Shown: positions 25,723 through 39,300 of the stretch, piece after piece
Position numbering within the stretch: position 1 is the first letter of the stretch
Layout of the letters: each line of letters begins with the position of its first letter
Origin: Cerrena zonata
Lineage: Eukaryota; Basidiomycota; Agaricomycetes; Polyporales; Cerrenaceae
Length of the DNA: 64,000 nucleotides
Assembly: GCA_038087015.1 (NCBI GenBank)
Contig: JASBNA010000031.1
Coordinates: 62,001-126,000, forward strand
Direction of reading: 5' to 3'
Translations under genes and position numbers: made by a program
The notes under the pieces: generated by a model
What the model was told of the DNA's origin: nothing
Seen by the model: the letters and a program-made list of their open reading frames with translations, nothing else
Database searches by the model: none

Positions 25723-26294
25723 CATGTCAGTTACCTTCGTACCTTATTCATCGTGTCAATATTCGTGACTCTACTTTTATGGATCTTTAGCTGCCGAAGT
25801 CCATGTGGATCGATTTCTGATTGACTTGGAAGTGACTCAGGTGGTCGATGTGTTCGACTCTCAAGCTCATCCACTCTCGACAAGACGGGTAGTGTTTCGT
25901 GGATAGACCCACTTGTACCTACCTTCAGACAATATACTGAATACTCTCGTAGACATCTTTGGATGATTAATGATGGCTCGTACTTCGCACGGTGCTTGGG
26001 AAGTCCGAGTCGTAGTCACGATGGGTTCCGGTGGGTCGTATCTCACACTATGGCCTTGGATCAAAATACCCCTGTCAAAAGAGGCCGTGTAAGTAACCAA
26101 TGGAGACGATCACCAATTATTTAAAGAAGGCTGCTCCAAGTACTTAAATTCAGTCCAGCGTCGTCAAGAGTGCTGAGATCAACCTCTCGCGGGGCCTTTT
26201 CTCGAGTCTCTATTCGACAAGTGCCTCTCGCTCTTCGTAGTAGTACATTGGGAGAAATCTCAGGAGTTCTGTCATCCCTCCAGGCGAAGCTAAA

Positions 26295-27972
26295 GGGGAC
26301 ATCTTCCCTCTGGTATGTCTGCAAGATCCCGCGCAAAGCGCTCAGCAGCTTAACAAGAAAGAAACTACCCTCTTTCTTTGACTTTGCGCTCGCTTTGCTC
26401 CAGCCTTGATTTTTTCCTTTGCTAATTCCTATCTACTTTGATTCTGTAGACCTCAATATGGAGACATCGACCAATACTTGCAAGCAGGTTTCTGGTTTGA
26501 TCCCTTTACGGAAAACGTCAGGCTCTAGATCCTTTTTCTGGAATACTGACACCCTCACATATAGTGACATACCGGCCAGCGGAGCCCTTGAGCCTTGGCC
26601 AATAGTGAATGGCCAGGACTCTGTGGACTTCTCGGACTCCTCACCAGCTGAGGGGACGGTGAATAATGATATTCAGAGGGTCGAGTCGAAGTCCGACAGC
26701 TCGTTGACTCTAGACATGAACAAATCTAAACAAACAGCACGTAATAGCATCCCTTCGACTTTGGGAAGTGGGTGTCAAGTCTCCGATAGGTGCGTATTCT
26801 CTCTTATCTTACACAAGTCACGATGCTCTGTTAATTTCCTTCTTAAATATTGTGTATCTGCTTTAGGGGACAGGTTTCGTCTCACTTTTCGAAATTCCCA
26901 ACAGAGGTTTATGAAACTATCATCGATTATGTGGCCAAGCTATGTTACAAAGGCCGATGGAGAGATCTTGCGAATTGTGCCCTTGTCTCTCGAGCATGGG
27001 TACCTCGGGCACAGATGCATCTCTTTTCATCTATTCACTTCGAGCATAAAGATTCAGTCATCAGTTTCCAGTATGCTGTACGCCGCAAGCCATTCCTGCT
27101 GCAGTATATCATATCATTCCAGGCCGATTATTATAACATCATACCACGACCGACAACTTTGCTCACCTCATACTTCATGCGTAACCTGAAACAATGTTGC
27201 ATATTATCGCTGGACTTGAGAACAGCACATTCATCCCTGTCTAGGTTCCCATCACTCGCCACCTCATTACAGTTACTGGAAATTCACGGTTGGATGAATG
27301 GCGATGTAAATCAACTATGCCGGTTCCTCGTCTCATTCCGTTCTCTGACTATGTTGACAATCGCATGGTCCAACCGTACACCCTTCCGTGGTCTTGACCT
27401 CCCACATCTTCATCTCAGCTGCTCTAAATCCTCCTTGCGGGCCTTGATAATAAGATTCAAACCCCATATATCTAGGGTGCTTCAGTTTCTCATCAAGGCC
27501 CGTCCCTTTGTCACCCATTTGAAACATTTTATCATCGCATGGGATTACAGAAGAGATATATCGTCTACCCCAGTCCAGGAGATCACAGAGCTACTGCAGC
27601 ATTGTAGTCGATCTCTTGAAGAGGTCACTGTGATCTTCGGACCTTGTCCGGGTCTCATAAGATCTTGGGAATCCTTATGTATGTAAATCGTAAATGCGCT
27701 TCCGAGAATCGCTGGTGCTCACACTTTGATCTCTAGATTCCTTGACGCTTCTTGTAGGTCTAAACTCTACAATGGCACAGCATGAACAAAGATTGTTTTT
27801 GGACGATGCTAGACGTCTCGATGACCTTCTTGCTGGTGAAATGTTTCGTTCCTTTCGCAAGCTTCAAATTAGAACGAAGCTGTTGGAGCCTATCGAGTTT
27901 CCCAAACTCAAAGCACGAAAGGTTGAAGTTAATATCAGTGGTGAATGTGGGTACATATCATTTGGCATGTAA
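26295..27972 (+). CDS. F-box family protein, copy 5 (expected first ATG missing)
   Basis: The N-terminal exon (about 26460-26788) ends CQVSDR before a gtgcgt donor. The large exon (26867-27678) encodes SKFPTEVYETIIDYVAKL, CALVSRAWVPRAQMHLFS, RRKPFLLQYI and NQLCRFLVSFRSLTMLTI. The last exon (27737-27972) encodes ARRLDDLLAGEMFRSFRKL and FPKLKARKVEVNIS. All internal junctions stay in frame. At the place of the family's first-exon block (26295-26312, directly before gtatgt) the ATG is GGG, so a different start must be used or the copy is impaired. It diverges from its siblings mainly around the leucine-rich strands (HLHLSCSKSSLRALII). Confidence 0.7.
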
Positions 27973-29266
27973 GTAACATTTGTACCTTGAAGGTCATTTT
28001 GCGTACTCACCACTCTGGTTTTAGGAGCCTTTAGCTATCCGAGTCAGCTTGGGCCGACTCAGATACATTGTGGGACGTCGCCTCAACGGTATAGAGTTGT
28101 TGAATTGAATAGCCTGTGCTAGGGGTGTGAGATGAATGTCATACACATCGCATTATTTTCAATACGCGAGGGGATTACGAGACCCCAAGAGATTGTAAAA
28201 TTGGAGGGTATACATGAGCGATATAAGACCCGGTGAGGCAGAGTACAGGTGAGTATATTGGCTGGAGCCAGAATAAAGGAAGCGGATACATGACACGAGA
28301 ACGTGCCGTCATCTGTCATAGAAAAAGCGAAGAAGATGCAATTCTTGACATGAGCAGCCAGGTACTATTTGGGTAGAATTGTGTATAGACACGAGACCAC
28401 GGAGCAACGCTTGAACGTGTCGACGAGAGAGAGCTAATCTCTGACGGATTGTCTGCTTGAATGTGTTGACTTACCAAATAAAATAAACAAGAAATGCGGG
28501 GTCTCAAGCATGCTTCTACCAAACGAACGGTGAGTGATTGATCGTACATGAAATGACCTAGGATAAGTTCATCGAGTAGCGGTGGACTATCGTTTCCTCA
28601 ATCGTTTCGACACTCGTAGAAGAGCCGGCAAGATGACGTAGGATCCAAAATCACCCACCAGCGACCAGAGTGTACTTCTTGGGCATACATAGTGGGAAAG
28701 GCGAGAGAGAGGATTGAGCGTACTCACTGACAAAAGTGTGGCTGAGAACCCGTTCTTCAAGCTTCAATCTTTACGCGATCGTAGGAGAATTTTGGTAAAT
28801 GGTGGCGACGAGAGCCCTAGCATCAATAGAGGACACATATGCCACAGCGAGGGCATACGTCCGAGTCATATCGCTAAATACGGAGTACTAGCCCATATCC
28901 ACGTGGAAGGTTATCGAGCTCCGACTACATCGGACTTAGCTCAATTCCCAGCAATAAAGTCGACCTAGTCTACTGCCAGACCTGTTTCCGCTGCTCCGCT
29001 ATCTCGAGTTTCTCTTGTTCTCGGAGTCGTAAATATTGGACCGCCACCAGTAGGAAGCCGATCCTTCTTCGGTGGGGCTTGCACGTTACCATCTGCCAGT
29101 ATCGGACCGTAACGGAAGCGATTTTACTTGACGTGTACCGCATCCCATAAACCTTGAGGAAGACCGCACAGCATGCACAGGCACGAGAATACGCTGCTTA
29201 TTAGTATCCCACAGCTACTCTATCGTTTCCCTCCCCTCCATCCCACAAACACACGCGTCACTCATA
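27973..29266. other. Intergenic region between F-box copies 5 and 6
   Basis: No gene recognised. A CACGTG lies near 28898, without the rest of the 34-bp module. A 5'-leader-like GCATGCACAGGC is near 29170. Confidence 0.4.
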
Positions 29267-30859
29267 ATGGGAATACTCTCTCTTGTATGTCTCAAAGTTT
29301 TAGTTCGCAATGGTCGTCAATCTAACAGGACATAAATGTCTTTTTTTCTGGTGCTCTACTTAGCTCTGCATTCATCTCTTGCGACACCCCAAACAGGATC
29401 CCTACTGTCTTGATTCTTGGGAAGTCGAGGTAAGGTATTTAGTAAATACTACCTGGTACGTCGTCTATGGACATTACTGAGCATCTGGATTTATTTCTCT
29501 CTAGTTTCTCAGAATTAATGAACACCCTACACATTCTAATGAACCTAGAAGGCTGCATTCTTCGTTTACAGCGATCGACAAGGATTCTGTGGGTCCAGTG
29601 AGCGACTCTCAACAGAGATTATATGGTCGCATCCTTGAGGCTTTGAAAAGCGGTGCTTCAGTTCATGATAGGTAGGTATTATCCTTGATAACTTCAAGTT
29701 CTTAGCTAATTTTATGGTGCTTATGATATAGGGAACAGCATGTAGAATGCTCTTCAAAACTCCCAACAGAGATCTACGAAACTATCATCGATTATATGGG
29801 AGAGAGACTCTTCTATGAAAGTCACAATACGGAAGATCTCGTACAATGCGCCCGAGTCTGTCGAGCATGGGTACCTCGGGTACAAATGCATCTCTTTTCC
29901 GCTATCATTCCTGCCTCTGATTTTATGTATACGAGGCGCTCACTCTCGGGTTTCCAAGATGCTATACGCCGGAAACCATTCTTGCTTCAATATATCAAGA
30001 TGTTTGAGGCGAACTATCACGACAAGGCACCACAACCGACGACTTTGCTCACATCATACCATATGCCTAACCTGAAACGGTGCAGCATACCATCGCTAGA
30101 CTTGAAAACGGCACACTCATCCCTGTCTAGATTCCCATCGTCAGCCACTTCAGTACAAATATTGGAACTTTCTCGTTGCGAAACTTATGATGTGAACCAA
30201 CTACTTCGGTTTCTCACCTCATTCCGATCTCTGGCTAGATTAATTCTCCTATGGTCTGAGGGTACAACCCTCAGTGGTCACGATCTTCCACATTTACAAT
30301 TCAGTCGCTCAAAATGCTCCTTGCAAGCCTTGGCAATACAACTTACACCCAATCTGTCTATGCTACTGAGAACCTTCATCAAGGCCCGTCCCTTTGTGTC
30401 ACACCTGAGAAGTCTTGTCATCTCGTACGATGACTCGGATTATAGTGGATCCTTCTCCCTACTTCAGGAGATCACAGAGCTATTATGGCATTGCAGTCAG
30501 TCCCTCGAGGAGGTGACTGTGATCTTGGGAGTTTTTTGGATGGCATCTTACGAGACATTATGTACGTAGCTCGTGAAACGCACTTCTGACTATAGTCAGT
30601 ACTGATACTTTCATCTCCAGCTTCCTGCAAGCTTCGTCTAAGTCCACAGAATATGTCAGATGGCGGACAAAGACAGTTTTCTGCGGATGTTGGTCGTCTT
30701 GATGACCTTCTTTCTGATGAAATGTTTCAATCCTTTCGCACACTTCGAATTCGAGCGCCCCTACGGGAATCTATCAAGTTTCCCGAACTGAAAGCACGGA
30801 GGGTTGAAGTGAATTTCGGTGAAGACTATGAGCTCATGTGGGTAACCTTCGTACCTTAG
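29267..30859 (+). CDS. F-box family protein, copy 6
   Basis: The first-exon block ATGGGAATACTCTCTCTT (29267-29284) is followed by gtatgt. An N-terminal exon ending before 29671 encodes DSVGPVSDSQQRLYGRIL and closes with SVHDR and a gtaggt donor. The large exon (29732-30561) encodes SKLPTEIYETIIDYMGERL, CARVCRAWVPRVQMHLFS, RRKPFLLQYIKMFEANY and LLRFLTSFRSLARLIL. The last exon (30621-30859) encodes VGRLDDLLSDEMFQSFRTLR and FPELKARRVEVNFGED. No stop or frameshift was found in the two main exons. The C-terminus runs a few residues longer than in the siblings. Confidence 0.75.
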
Positions 30860-31454
30860 AGACCATCCTGTATGTACTCATTGCTTCGATTTTAGGGATA
30901 TTTAGCGTCCCGAGCCCATTTGGATTGACTTGGATACGCTCTTGACTAAGTCAAGCTCTCCTTAGACCTCCCCAACGCCATACATCCCCGGTCATATGTC
31001 AATGTTGAAGTTACGTCTTATACCCACCGTTTCCGATTTCCTGATATCGTCTTTCCTTGTTGCATCGCCTCATTCATATTTGTGGTCTCAATCCGTGTAT
31101 CCTGCTAGATTCGGAACAGCATGGCATTCATGATCAACTGCTTCCATCTTCCTCATGTTTCTCCCTGATAAAACTTGTCGAAGAGCGTCCAGATTTACCA
31201 GTCTTATTTTTATCCAATACTTGCGATGGCCGACAAGCGCACTCGAGGAGAATTCGGACCCGTCGTCGCCATGACTTCGGATTTCGAATAGGATGTCGCA
31301 AACCCCGCAAGAGAGCTGTCAAACGAGAATCGTGCTGATTCGGGCTATGCAGATGCTATACACAGGTATCTAACCCGCCTGTCTGGTGTTATCATCCCAT
31401 AGCTTGACTATCAATCTCTTCCTTTCACTCCTATGAGCATATACCCTGACTAAA
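30860..31454. other. Short intergenic region between F-box copies 6 and 7
   Basis: About 600 nt with a 5'-leader-like GCTATACACAGGTA near 31350 belonging to copy 7. No independent gene was recognised. Confidence 0.4.
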
Positions 31455-33063
31455 ATGGACAATATCTCCCTGCGTTTCAAGTATTACTCGCTTGATGGAA
31501 ATTGTCGTAGCTTTATACTCATTTATTTCGCTCTCTAGGAATACTGGAAGCCCGCCGTACGGTGGTGATGTAGGTATTAGTGCAACTTCAGAGTCGTGGT
31601 CAGCCACAATCGACGATGATTATGTGGCCTCCACATCTGCGGATGGGGCCGTGCGTAGTGGTACGCTATGTGCCCCCAGTACCAAACCAATAGTCGACGT
31701 CTCGGCGGCCACCGTTGTGAGCGACTCTGCAAAGAGAGCGCACGATTATATCCCTAAAACTTCGAAGAGAGAGACTATAGCTTATAATAGGTAGGTATCC
31801 TCCCCATCTTAGACTCATACTGTCCAATACTTCTGTAAGACGGGCCAAGAGATGGTTACACGACGATGACTCGGAGGCCGAAGGAACCGATGAAGACAAG
31901 TTCGTTCTACTTATACTTATTCTCGATAGCCCGCTTATCTATTGCTCAATTGTTATGTGGTACTCGAAACTACTCTAGAGGACACGTTGTAGATTTCTCT
32001 TCAAGATTTCCAACAGAGATCTACGAAAATATCATCGATTACGTGGCCGAGATATTTTACAATTTCCGGTGGAGAGATCTTGCGTCTTGTGCCCTTGTCT
32101 GTCGAGCGTGGGTACCTCGGGCACAAATGCATCTCTTTTCCGTCATTGTCCCTCATTTCATATATAACGACCGACAGTTCTCGAGCGTTCGGCATGCCAT
32201 ACGCCGGAAGCCCTTCTTGCTTCAGTATATCAAGACCTTCAATGCGAATTACAATGACAAGATGCCACAACCCACCACTGTTCTCACTACATACCGCATG
32301 CCTAGCCTGAAACAATGCCGCATATCATCGCTGGACTTGAAGACAGCGCATTCATCCCTGTTCAGATTCCCAACATCCGCCACTTCATTACACTTACTGG
32401 ACCTGTACGAGTGTAAAACTGGAGATGTAAATCAACTCTGCCGGTTCCTTACCTCATTCCGATCCCTGTCTACATTAGCTCTCTTATGGGATAACAGCAC
32501 GATCTTCTATGACCACAGTCTCTCACATTTACAATTCAATCGCTCAAAATCCTCCTTGCAAACCTTGGCAATCCAACTTATACCCAATATATCTCTCCTG
32601 CTGAAATCCTTTATCAAAGCCCGTTCTTTTGTTACCCACCTGAAACATTTTATCATCTCGGGAGATGTATTGCCAAACCCATTTCAGGAGATCACGGAGC
32701 TACTACAGCACTGTAGTCAATCTCTTGAAGAGGCTACTTTGATATTAGGAGGCTTTCAGATAGAACCTTATGGGTCCTTATGTGCGTATATCGTAAACAT
32801 ATTTTTAAGTATAATTCGTGCTGATATCTCCATCCCTAGCATCCCTCACGCTTCATATAGGTGCATGGAAAGGCTCAGTCAAAGAAGAGAACTTATTTGG
32901 CGATGTCAGACGTCTTGATGACCTTCTTTCTGGAGAAATGTTCCGCTCCTTTCGTAAACTTCGAATCAAAGTCGTCGGAATGTATCTCATCGAGTTTCCC
33001 AAACTCAAAGCTCGGAAAGTTGAAGTCGAAATTAGTGAGGAAGATGAATGGATATCACTATGA
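31455..33063 (+). CDS. F-box family protein, copy 7
   Basis: The first-exon block ATGGACAATATCTCCCTG (31455-31472) is present, but the next bases are cgtttc instead of gtatgt. The N-terminal exon (about 31539-31791) encodes NTGSPPYGGDV, ESWSATIDDD and DSAKRAHDYIPKTSKRETI and ends at gtaggt. An extra acidic exon (RWLHDDDSEAEGTDED) can be spliced before the large exon (31979-32781). That exon encodes SSRFPTEIYENIIDYVAEIF, CALVCRAWVPRAQMHLFS, RRKPFLLQYI and LCRFLTSFRSLSTLAL. The last exon (32840-33063) encodes VRRLDDLLSGEMFRSFRKL and FPKLKARKVEVEIS. The main exons are intact. Confidence 0.74.
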
Positions 33064-34189
33064 TATGTAAGTAGCATTCATGCCTCGATCTTCTTTTTAT
33101 ATATACTCATCGTTCCCGCCTTAGGTGTATACAACTGTTCAAGCCCGTTTGGATCCGACTCGACTCGACCAAGTCAAGCTTCCTTCGCTTTCACCATCTC
33201 GCGAGGGCCATGCTCTCTCTGGTCACTTGTTAATGTCAAATCTGTATACAAAGTTGGACATCATATCGCTCGTTGCGGATCTCTTCTTATCATGTTTTTT
33301 GTTCCATCGCTTCATACCTATGTAACATAGATTTTCTTCACACGTAGTCGACTCTCCTTTATTACTCTTTCGTTTTATGTTGCCATTCGTTTCCCAGTAG
33401 TCTACTCTCAATGTAACATATGTTCCCTACATCTCTGCATCTCGGATGTGTTAGGCAATAAAAGACACACGAGCAGAAACAAGCACAATCCAAGCGTAAC
33501 CACGTTAACCAATAGAAAGTCCCCGATCGAAGCAGACACGTGCAAGCGCTTGTCCTTCAACAGCCAGGTTTGGTGGTACCGTCCTCTTAATCATTAATCT
33601 CCACTATCCAGTTACTCATGGTAATGGTACTAGTAATATAACTCTCTCAAGTCCTGATACAAACGAATTAAGCCCTTCTTCTACCGAACTAACCATCCCG
33701 TGTCACACAGAACGTCAAGATGATGATTGTCATATGTATTGGCTTAAGAAAGAGATATCCTGCGTAACTACTGCCAGCCTTTTTCTACCCTTTCCCTTCC
33801 CCTTGCGCTTACTATGTTTATGTCTCTAGTATGCGCTATACATGATCCACTATCCCCGGATCGCCCGGGTCACTTGGGCTTCTCGATTCTCTATCTAACG
33901 AAGTGGATTTGTCGTCCGAGTCCACTAACTTCTCTCGCGGCATGTGCATGAGTTCTCTCGCAAGCCGTGCTCCATAGTAAGCAGCTCCTGGTACGTTGGA
34001 TATAGTAGACTCGCAGTCGAGCTATGGTCTCTGATGGGCGAGATGTGTACTGCCATGTACTGCCTATTATACCCAACACCACGAGGCATGTCGTATATAA
34101 CAGGTATGTGGACGTGCTACTATTATCGATATATCATATCCTGACTATCCTTCCCCTGCTCTCATTCCTCATAGGCACATATTGCAATC
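33064..34189. other. Intergenic region between F-box copies 7 and 8
   Basis: It contains the 34-bp module at 33509-33542. A 5'-leader-like ATAACAGGTATGTGG near 34095 belongs to copy 8. No gene was recognised. Confidence 0.45.
33509..33542 (+). promoter_or_regulatory. 34-bp CCAAT...CACGTG module, upstream of F-box copy 8
   Basis: CCAAT at 33509-33513, CCCGATCGAAGCAGA in the middle and CACGTG at 33537-33542. It is the reverse complement of the blocks at 1993 and 8463 and so has the same orientation relative to its F-box gene, about 650 nt upstream of the copy 8 first-exon position. Confidence 0.45.
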
Positions 34190-36061
34190 AATTGACATCA
34201 CTCTCTGGTATGTCCCTATCGTCTTGTTTGCAATCGTTGTCAATCTTACAAGAACGAACACTTATTTTTTGCGAATGCATTCGATACTATTTGACATTCC
34301 TTGTGACACATCAAGCAGGACACCAACTGCCTTGATTCTATAGACATCAATATGGGATATACAGTCAACGATTGTTAGTATGTTCTACTCTCTCTCCGGA
34401 CGTTACTAAGGCTTAACATCATTTTTCTAATCATTTAGGAGTACCGGCGACTCCTCGTATAGTGAAGGACCTGAAACATCAGAGTCACGGTCAGCGGCGA
34501 GCGACAACAATATCGCAGCCTTCTCGGGTAATGAATGGAGTGATGACACATGTTGTACCCAGAACATCGATACTCAGCTCGCCAATTATTCAGCTCTGCT
34601 AGACATAGACTCTAAAAAGAGAGCATACGACAGGCTCCTTGGTATTCCGGAAAGTGAGACTGTAGCTTATGAGAGGTGTGTATTCTCGCCCGTATATATG
34701 GTCTGTAGTACGGTACTCACCCTCCATTCCCGGAGACGCACTAAAAGATGTACGTACAGCGGTCGTTGGGATGATGATGCGGCCACAGGAGATAGGCACA
34801 TTTCACCTCTATCTCCACCCGACCTCTCCCTCTATGACGTAGACGTGAAAATGCAAGACGCAATCAATGTTAGTCGGCGCGTCTCAGGTTGTAATCCTTC
34901 TGTGGAGGTGTCTGAGCTTGTACAATTTCTCTTCGGGTTCTCTAGGGATACTGTAAGCCTCTCATGTACTGACGAAATCGCAACGCCAGACTTTCGGCCG
35001 GGGATGAACGACAGAGATGTTGCAGTCACCACAACCGTCGGAGAAACCGTGTTCCGTAATGATATATCTTGTAACACCCAGAAGACCAGTCCGAAGCTCA
35101 GGGAGGTGTTGGCCCCGGCCGTGAGCGACCCCCGGGAAAAGGCACACAACGGCATTCTTCATAGGTGCATGTTACATTTACTTTACCCGATACTCGGCTC
35201 ATCCTCATTTTGACTTTCGTGTGATAGTCGTAAACCTTCTAGTTTACAGACCGGGGATTGCTCTGGAAATCTTCCCATGGAGATCTACGAAATTATCATC
35301 GATTACGTGGCCGAGGTATCTGACTTTGACAGGAGAAGCGCTCTTGCACGCTGTGCTCGAGTCTGTCGAGCATGGGTGCCTCGGGCACAAATGCATCTCT
35401 TTTCTAGTATTGTTCCCTATTTCCCATACAAGGATCGGCAACTTGTGGGCGTTCAGGATGCAGTACGCCGGAAACCATTCTTGCTTCAATATATCAAGTC
35501 ATTCAATGCAGCGTATGACGAGATGCCACGTCCGACCACTTTGCTCACTGCGTACCATATGCGTAGCTTGAAACAGTGGACCATATCGCGTCTGGACTTG
35601 AGTACAACACACCCATCCCTGTCCAAATTTGCATCATCTACCACCTCGTTACATTTGCTACAACTTCTATGTTGTAAAACCAAAAACATAAATCATCTAT
35701 GCCGGTTCCTTACCTCATTTGGATCTCTGTCTATATTGGTCCTCTCGTGGTCTAACAGTATGCCCTTTCATGGGCATGATCTTCCCCATCTACAATTCAG
35801 TCGCTCGAAATCCTCCTTGCGGACGTTGGCCATTCAATTTACACCCAATATATCTCTACTACTACAATCCTTCACTAGAGCTTGTCCCTTTGTCGCTCGC
35901 CTAAAACGTCTAATCTTCTCATGGAATCCTCGCTACGATGGAACTCCGGTCTCCTCCCCCGTCCCAGAGATCACAGAGCTACTATGGCATTGCAGCCAGT
36001 CAATTGAGGAGGTCGCCGTGATTTTGGGCGGTTTCTGGGTATCGTTCGATGCACCTGGACG

Positions 36062-36066
36062 TATGT
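36062..36066 (+). repeat. Target-site duplication TATGT, left copy
   Basis: TATGT directly precedes the 5' LTR and equals the five bases after the 3' LTR at 45252-45256. Five-base duplications are normal for Ty3/gypsy integrases. Confidence 0.88.
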
Positions 36067-36281
36067 TGTAAGCGTACATTAGAACGTAGATACTTGCCTA
36101 ATTAGTAATCTACATGTTACGTAATCGTTGTAGCTGTAGTCGGTGGGAGACATCTCTAGAGAGCCCAGCTCTTCTAACCCGTACCACCGTGTCTCCCATC
36201 CGATCGTGTTCTCCCGCAATATACTGGGTCGAACGCACTTCGCTTGAGTGATACTAAGTACACCGGAAGGCTACCTTTACA
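36067..36281 (+). repeat. 5' LTR of retrotransposon 1 (215 bp)
   Basis: Begins TGTAAGCGTACATTAG and ends CTACCTTTACA, with the TG...CA termini of retroviral-type LTRs. Matches the right-hand copy base for base on visual comparison. It supplies the promoter and polyadenylation signals of the element. Confidence 0.93.
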
Positions 36282-36389
36282 CTTTTTTGCGTTTCCATCC
36301 AACATCTGTTGGGTATCGACGCGGAAAACAACGATCAAACTTCGCTACAACAAGAGAAAATTTTCTCAAACTCTGAAAAAAGGGAAGCC

Positions 36390-39300
36390 ATGACTTCCCA
36401 ACAGGAGAACCGACGGACCACACGATCTTCTGGGGTTCCTCTGCCCTCCTTACCCGAACTGGCTGCTCAAGGCTACGAGCAGACCGCCTATCGTCGTCGT
36501 CGTCGCCAAGGGCACACGGTGATCGATGATGAACCGCAGGTGAATAACAACACCTATCATAGTTCACCACTAACTACGGTTCCCTCTGAACGTGGTCACG
36601 TACACGATACGTTCCGATTAAGCGAACCTACACCCACCGAGGAGGTTGACTGGTTCAACCACCCACTGTTGCAACAGATTCCGTATAACTTTGCAGCCCC
36701 GCACACTGAGCCGTACATTCATACTTTCACTGAATGTCGTCCCGAATACAGGACTGAAGGAGGCTCGCGTGCGCGATCTACGACATCGACATGGGTCTTG
36801 CGAAGCGACGCCGAACTACGTCGCCGCACTCGATCCGCTCTCCGCGCACTTAATGACCTACTTCCAGGTACACTGAGTGAGGAGGATCTGACCAGATCTC
36901 GCAACCGACTGATAGATACTCTTGATGAACTGGATGAGCGGCTCATCCAGGGCCTAGATACACGACGGGATAGCCAGTCCCGAGCTCAATCTGTACATAA
37001 TGTACCTACTACGGAACAAAATATATCTACATCCTTAGAAGTTATCGAAGGAATGTTAACATTGGGACCAATTGAACCAAACCAAACACCAGCATTGTTG
37101 ATGCCGCCACCGCCACATACGCCGGGAAGCAATGCACCCTCGAAGAACCTGAGTAGAATCAATGTGTCTCAAGCTGAGCACACAACTTGGGAACAAATCT
37201 ATGGTGATCGTCGAACAAATGAAGGATCATCGTTGTATGATCAGCGTATTGAACATCTACGGAATATGGATAGAGCAAGCCTTGAAAGGGCCCGCCAAGC
37301 AATTCCTGTGCACGTTGCCGCCAACATCAGCGTGGAGCGATGGAGACAAGCTGTTCGATCACCAGAGCCGAATGGGAATCAGGGCATGCCCACTGGGGAT
37401 GTTGGACCAACAATGGAGGGTAAACCGGTCTCGGTTACATCCATTCGCGCCCCTGCTATTCAAAATCAACAAAAACAAAACTACCCCGACATGCCAGATC
37501 CACCTAAGGTTACTAGTCATACCAGACCGAGCACTAATCACAAGATTCCGGATGACCGCAATCATAACCAAAACAATAAAAATCGCGGTGATGGCGAAGG
37601 TAATTTGCAAAGAGAGCGAAACGAACGTTCACCTTCGCAAAGAGAGCGAAACGAACGTTCACCCGAACGGTCAAGTAGACCAATATACAATCGCATGCCT
37701 GATGATGCCGGTAGGATGCCTGACAGAGCGTCTCACCGGCCACATCCTGAGGACCATGACGACTACCTGAGGGAGCGTCAACGGAGCCCGCAGGAGCAAG
37801 TCTCAGACAATGGCTGCCAAAGGACATATGCCTCGATCAATGGCTATCGCGATGAACCCACATCGAGAAATGACGACCAGGCCACACCCAGCCCTCAAGG
37901 AGGACGTGGCGCGTATTCCCCAAAGCCAGTGTCCCGAGAAGCCCCACGCGAACGGTCTATAGCACACCGTGAGCAACTGGATACGACAAAAGGAACAGTA
38001 ATACTTCCTAATAGTTACCTAGAAATATGTAAGCGGCAAATATATGACGACTATGACCGCATCATGCACCAGACGGTGACATTCACAACGGAAATGCAGA
38101 AAGCATTGAAGGATATGAAGCTGCCGCTGCCAGAGAAATATAGCGGCGTCGATGACTGGAAGAAATTCCGTCGTTGGTATCTAGCGTTATTAAACTACTA
38201 CTTTACACATGGACTAGTAGGCAACCGAAACGACGCGGCTAGGATTAGTAGCTTCGGAGCATTTCTTAAAGACGAAGCCATTAGCTGGTTCTTCACACGC
38301 ACCCAAGCTTCGGCTGAAAAGTGGACCACGGTGACATTACTTGTCGCCCTATTTGACCGGTTCATTCACTCCGCCTCAGCCCATAAGGCCAGAGAGGACT
38401 TTGAGTCGGTAACTTATGATGCCAAAGAAGGGGTGTCAGCATATTATACAGCACTAATGGATGCAAAGGAATTGCTATTTCATGAACCTGCGGAGATTGA
38501 CATAGCCCGACGATTTGCATATGGACTACCTCGGGAGATGCTCGAGAAGATGGCCGAACGATATGGAATTGAAGTGGAGATTACCCCACTAACAGATATC
38601 TATCGCACGGCGAAACAAATTGAATTGGCTATGCGTACTGCACGTCAGGCAGCTATGGCTCAGGCCAACGCTCGACATACTCAGGCCAATAGGCCGGTCA
38701 CCGGTACTACGACCGGACCACTTAACACGCGGCAAGGCAATACCGCAGCGTACAGATTTGTACCCAATCCAAGGTACAATCAGTCGGCTCCACGAAGTAG
38801 ACCAGCGGAGCCAAACAGCACTCCCGGAGGAGCCAATAAGACACGACCTGTGGAGAACGGGAAACCCAGCTCAGAATCGCACAGGAATAATTCCCATGAG
38901 CGTAGAGATAAAGATGGGAAACCGATCGTCTGCTACGAATGCGGCGAGACTGGCTACATTTCGACTTATTGCCCCCATAAAGGCAAAAAGACAGCCCGAC
39001 TCAATGCAGCTCGTGTCATCGATGACCGATCAGACTCAGGTGATGAGGAGGAATCGCACCACCCACTGACACATGTGCAACCATCGTCAGAAAACGAAGA
39101 TGAGGAAGAGTCCGACAAAGAAGCAATTGAACCTGAATATCTTCTTACACCTTATGACAATTATATTTATCCCGATGATTCAGCTGATGGTTCCAAGTTT
39201 GAGGATCCTCAGTCACCAGTACTGCGTATGAATGCTGGTCGGGTGGTACAAGAGGAACATAATGGATTGGTTGCTCGCGCTCGGATGTATCGAACACAAC

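Noticed and set aside
36282..36330. tRNA-type primer-binding site after the 5' LTR of element 1
   Set aside because: I saw no clear complement to a common tRNA 3' end; a site was not called. Self-priming would need a folding test.
36309..36389. Upstream extension of gag
   Set aside because: The frame is open here but has no ATG; the first ATG is at 36390, so this is treated as leader.
37162..37770. 202-codon frame inside gag of element 1
   Set aside because: It is an alternative frame of the supported gag ORF with no motif of its own.
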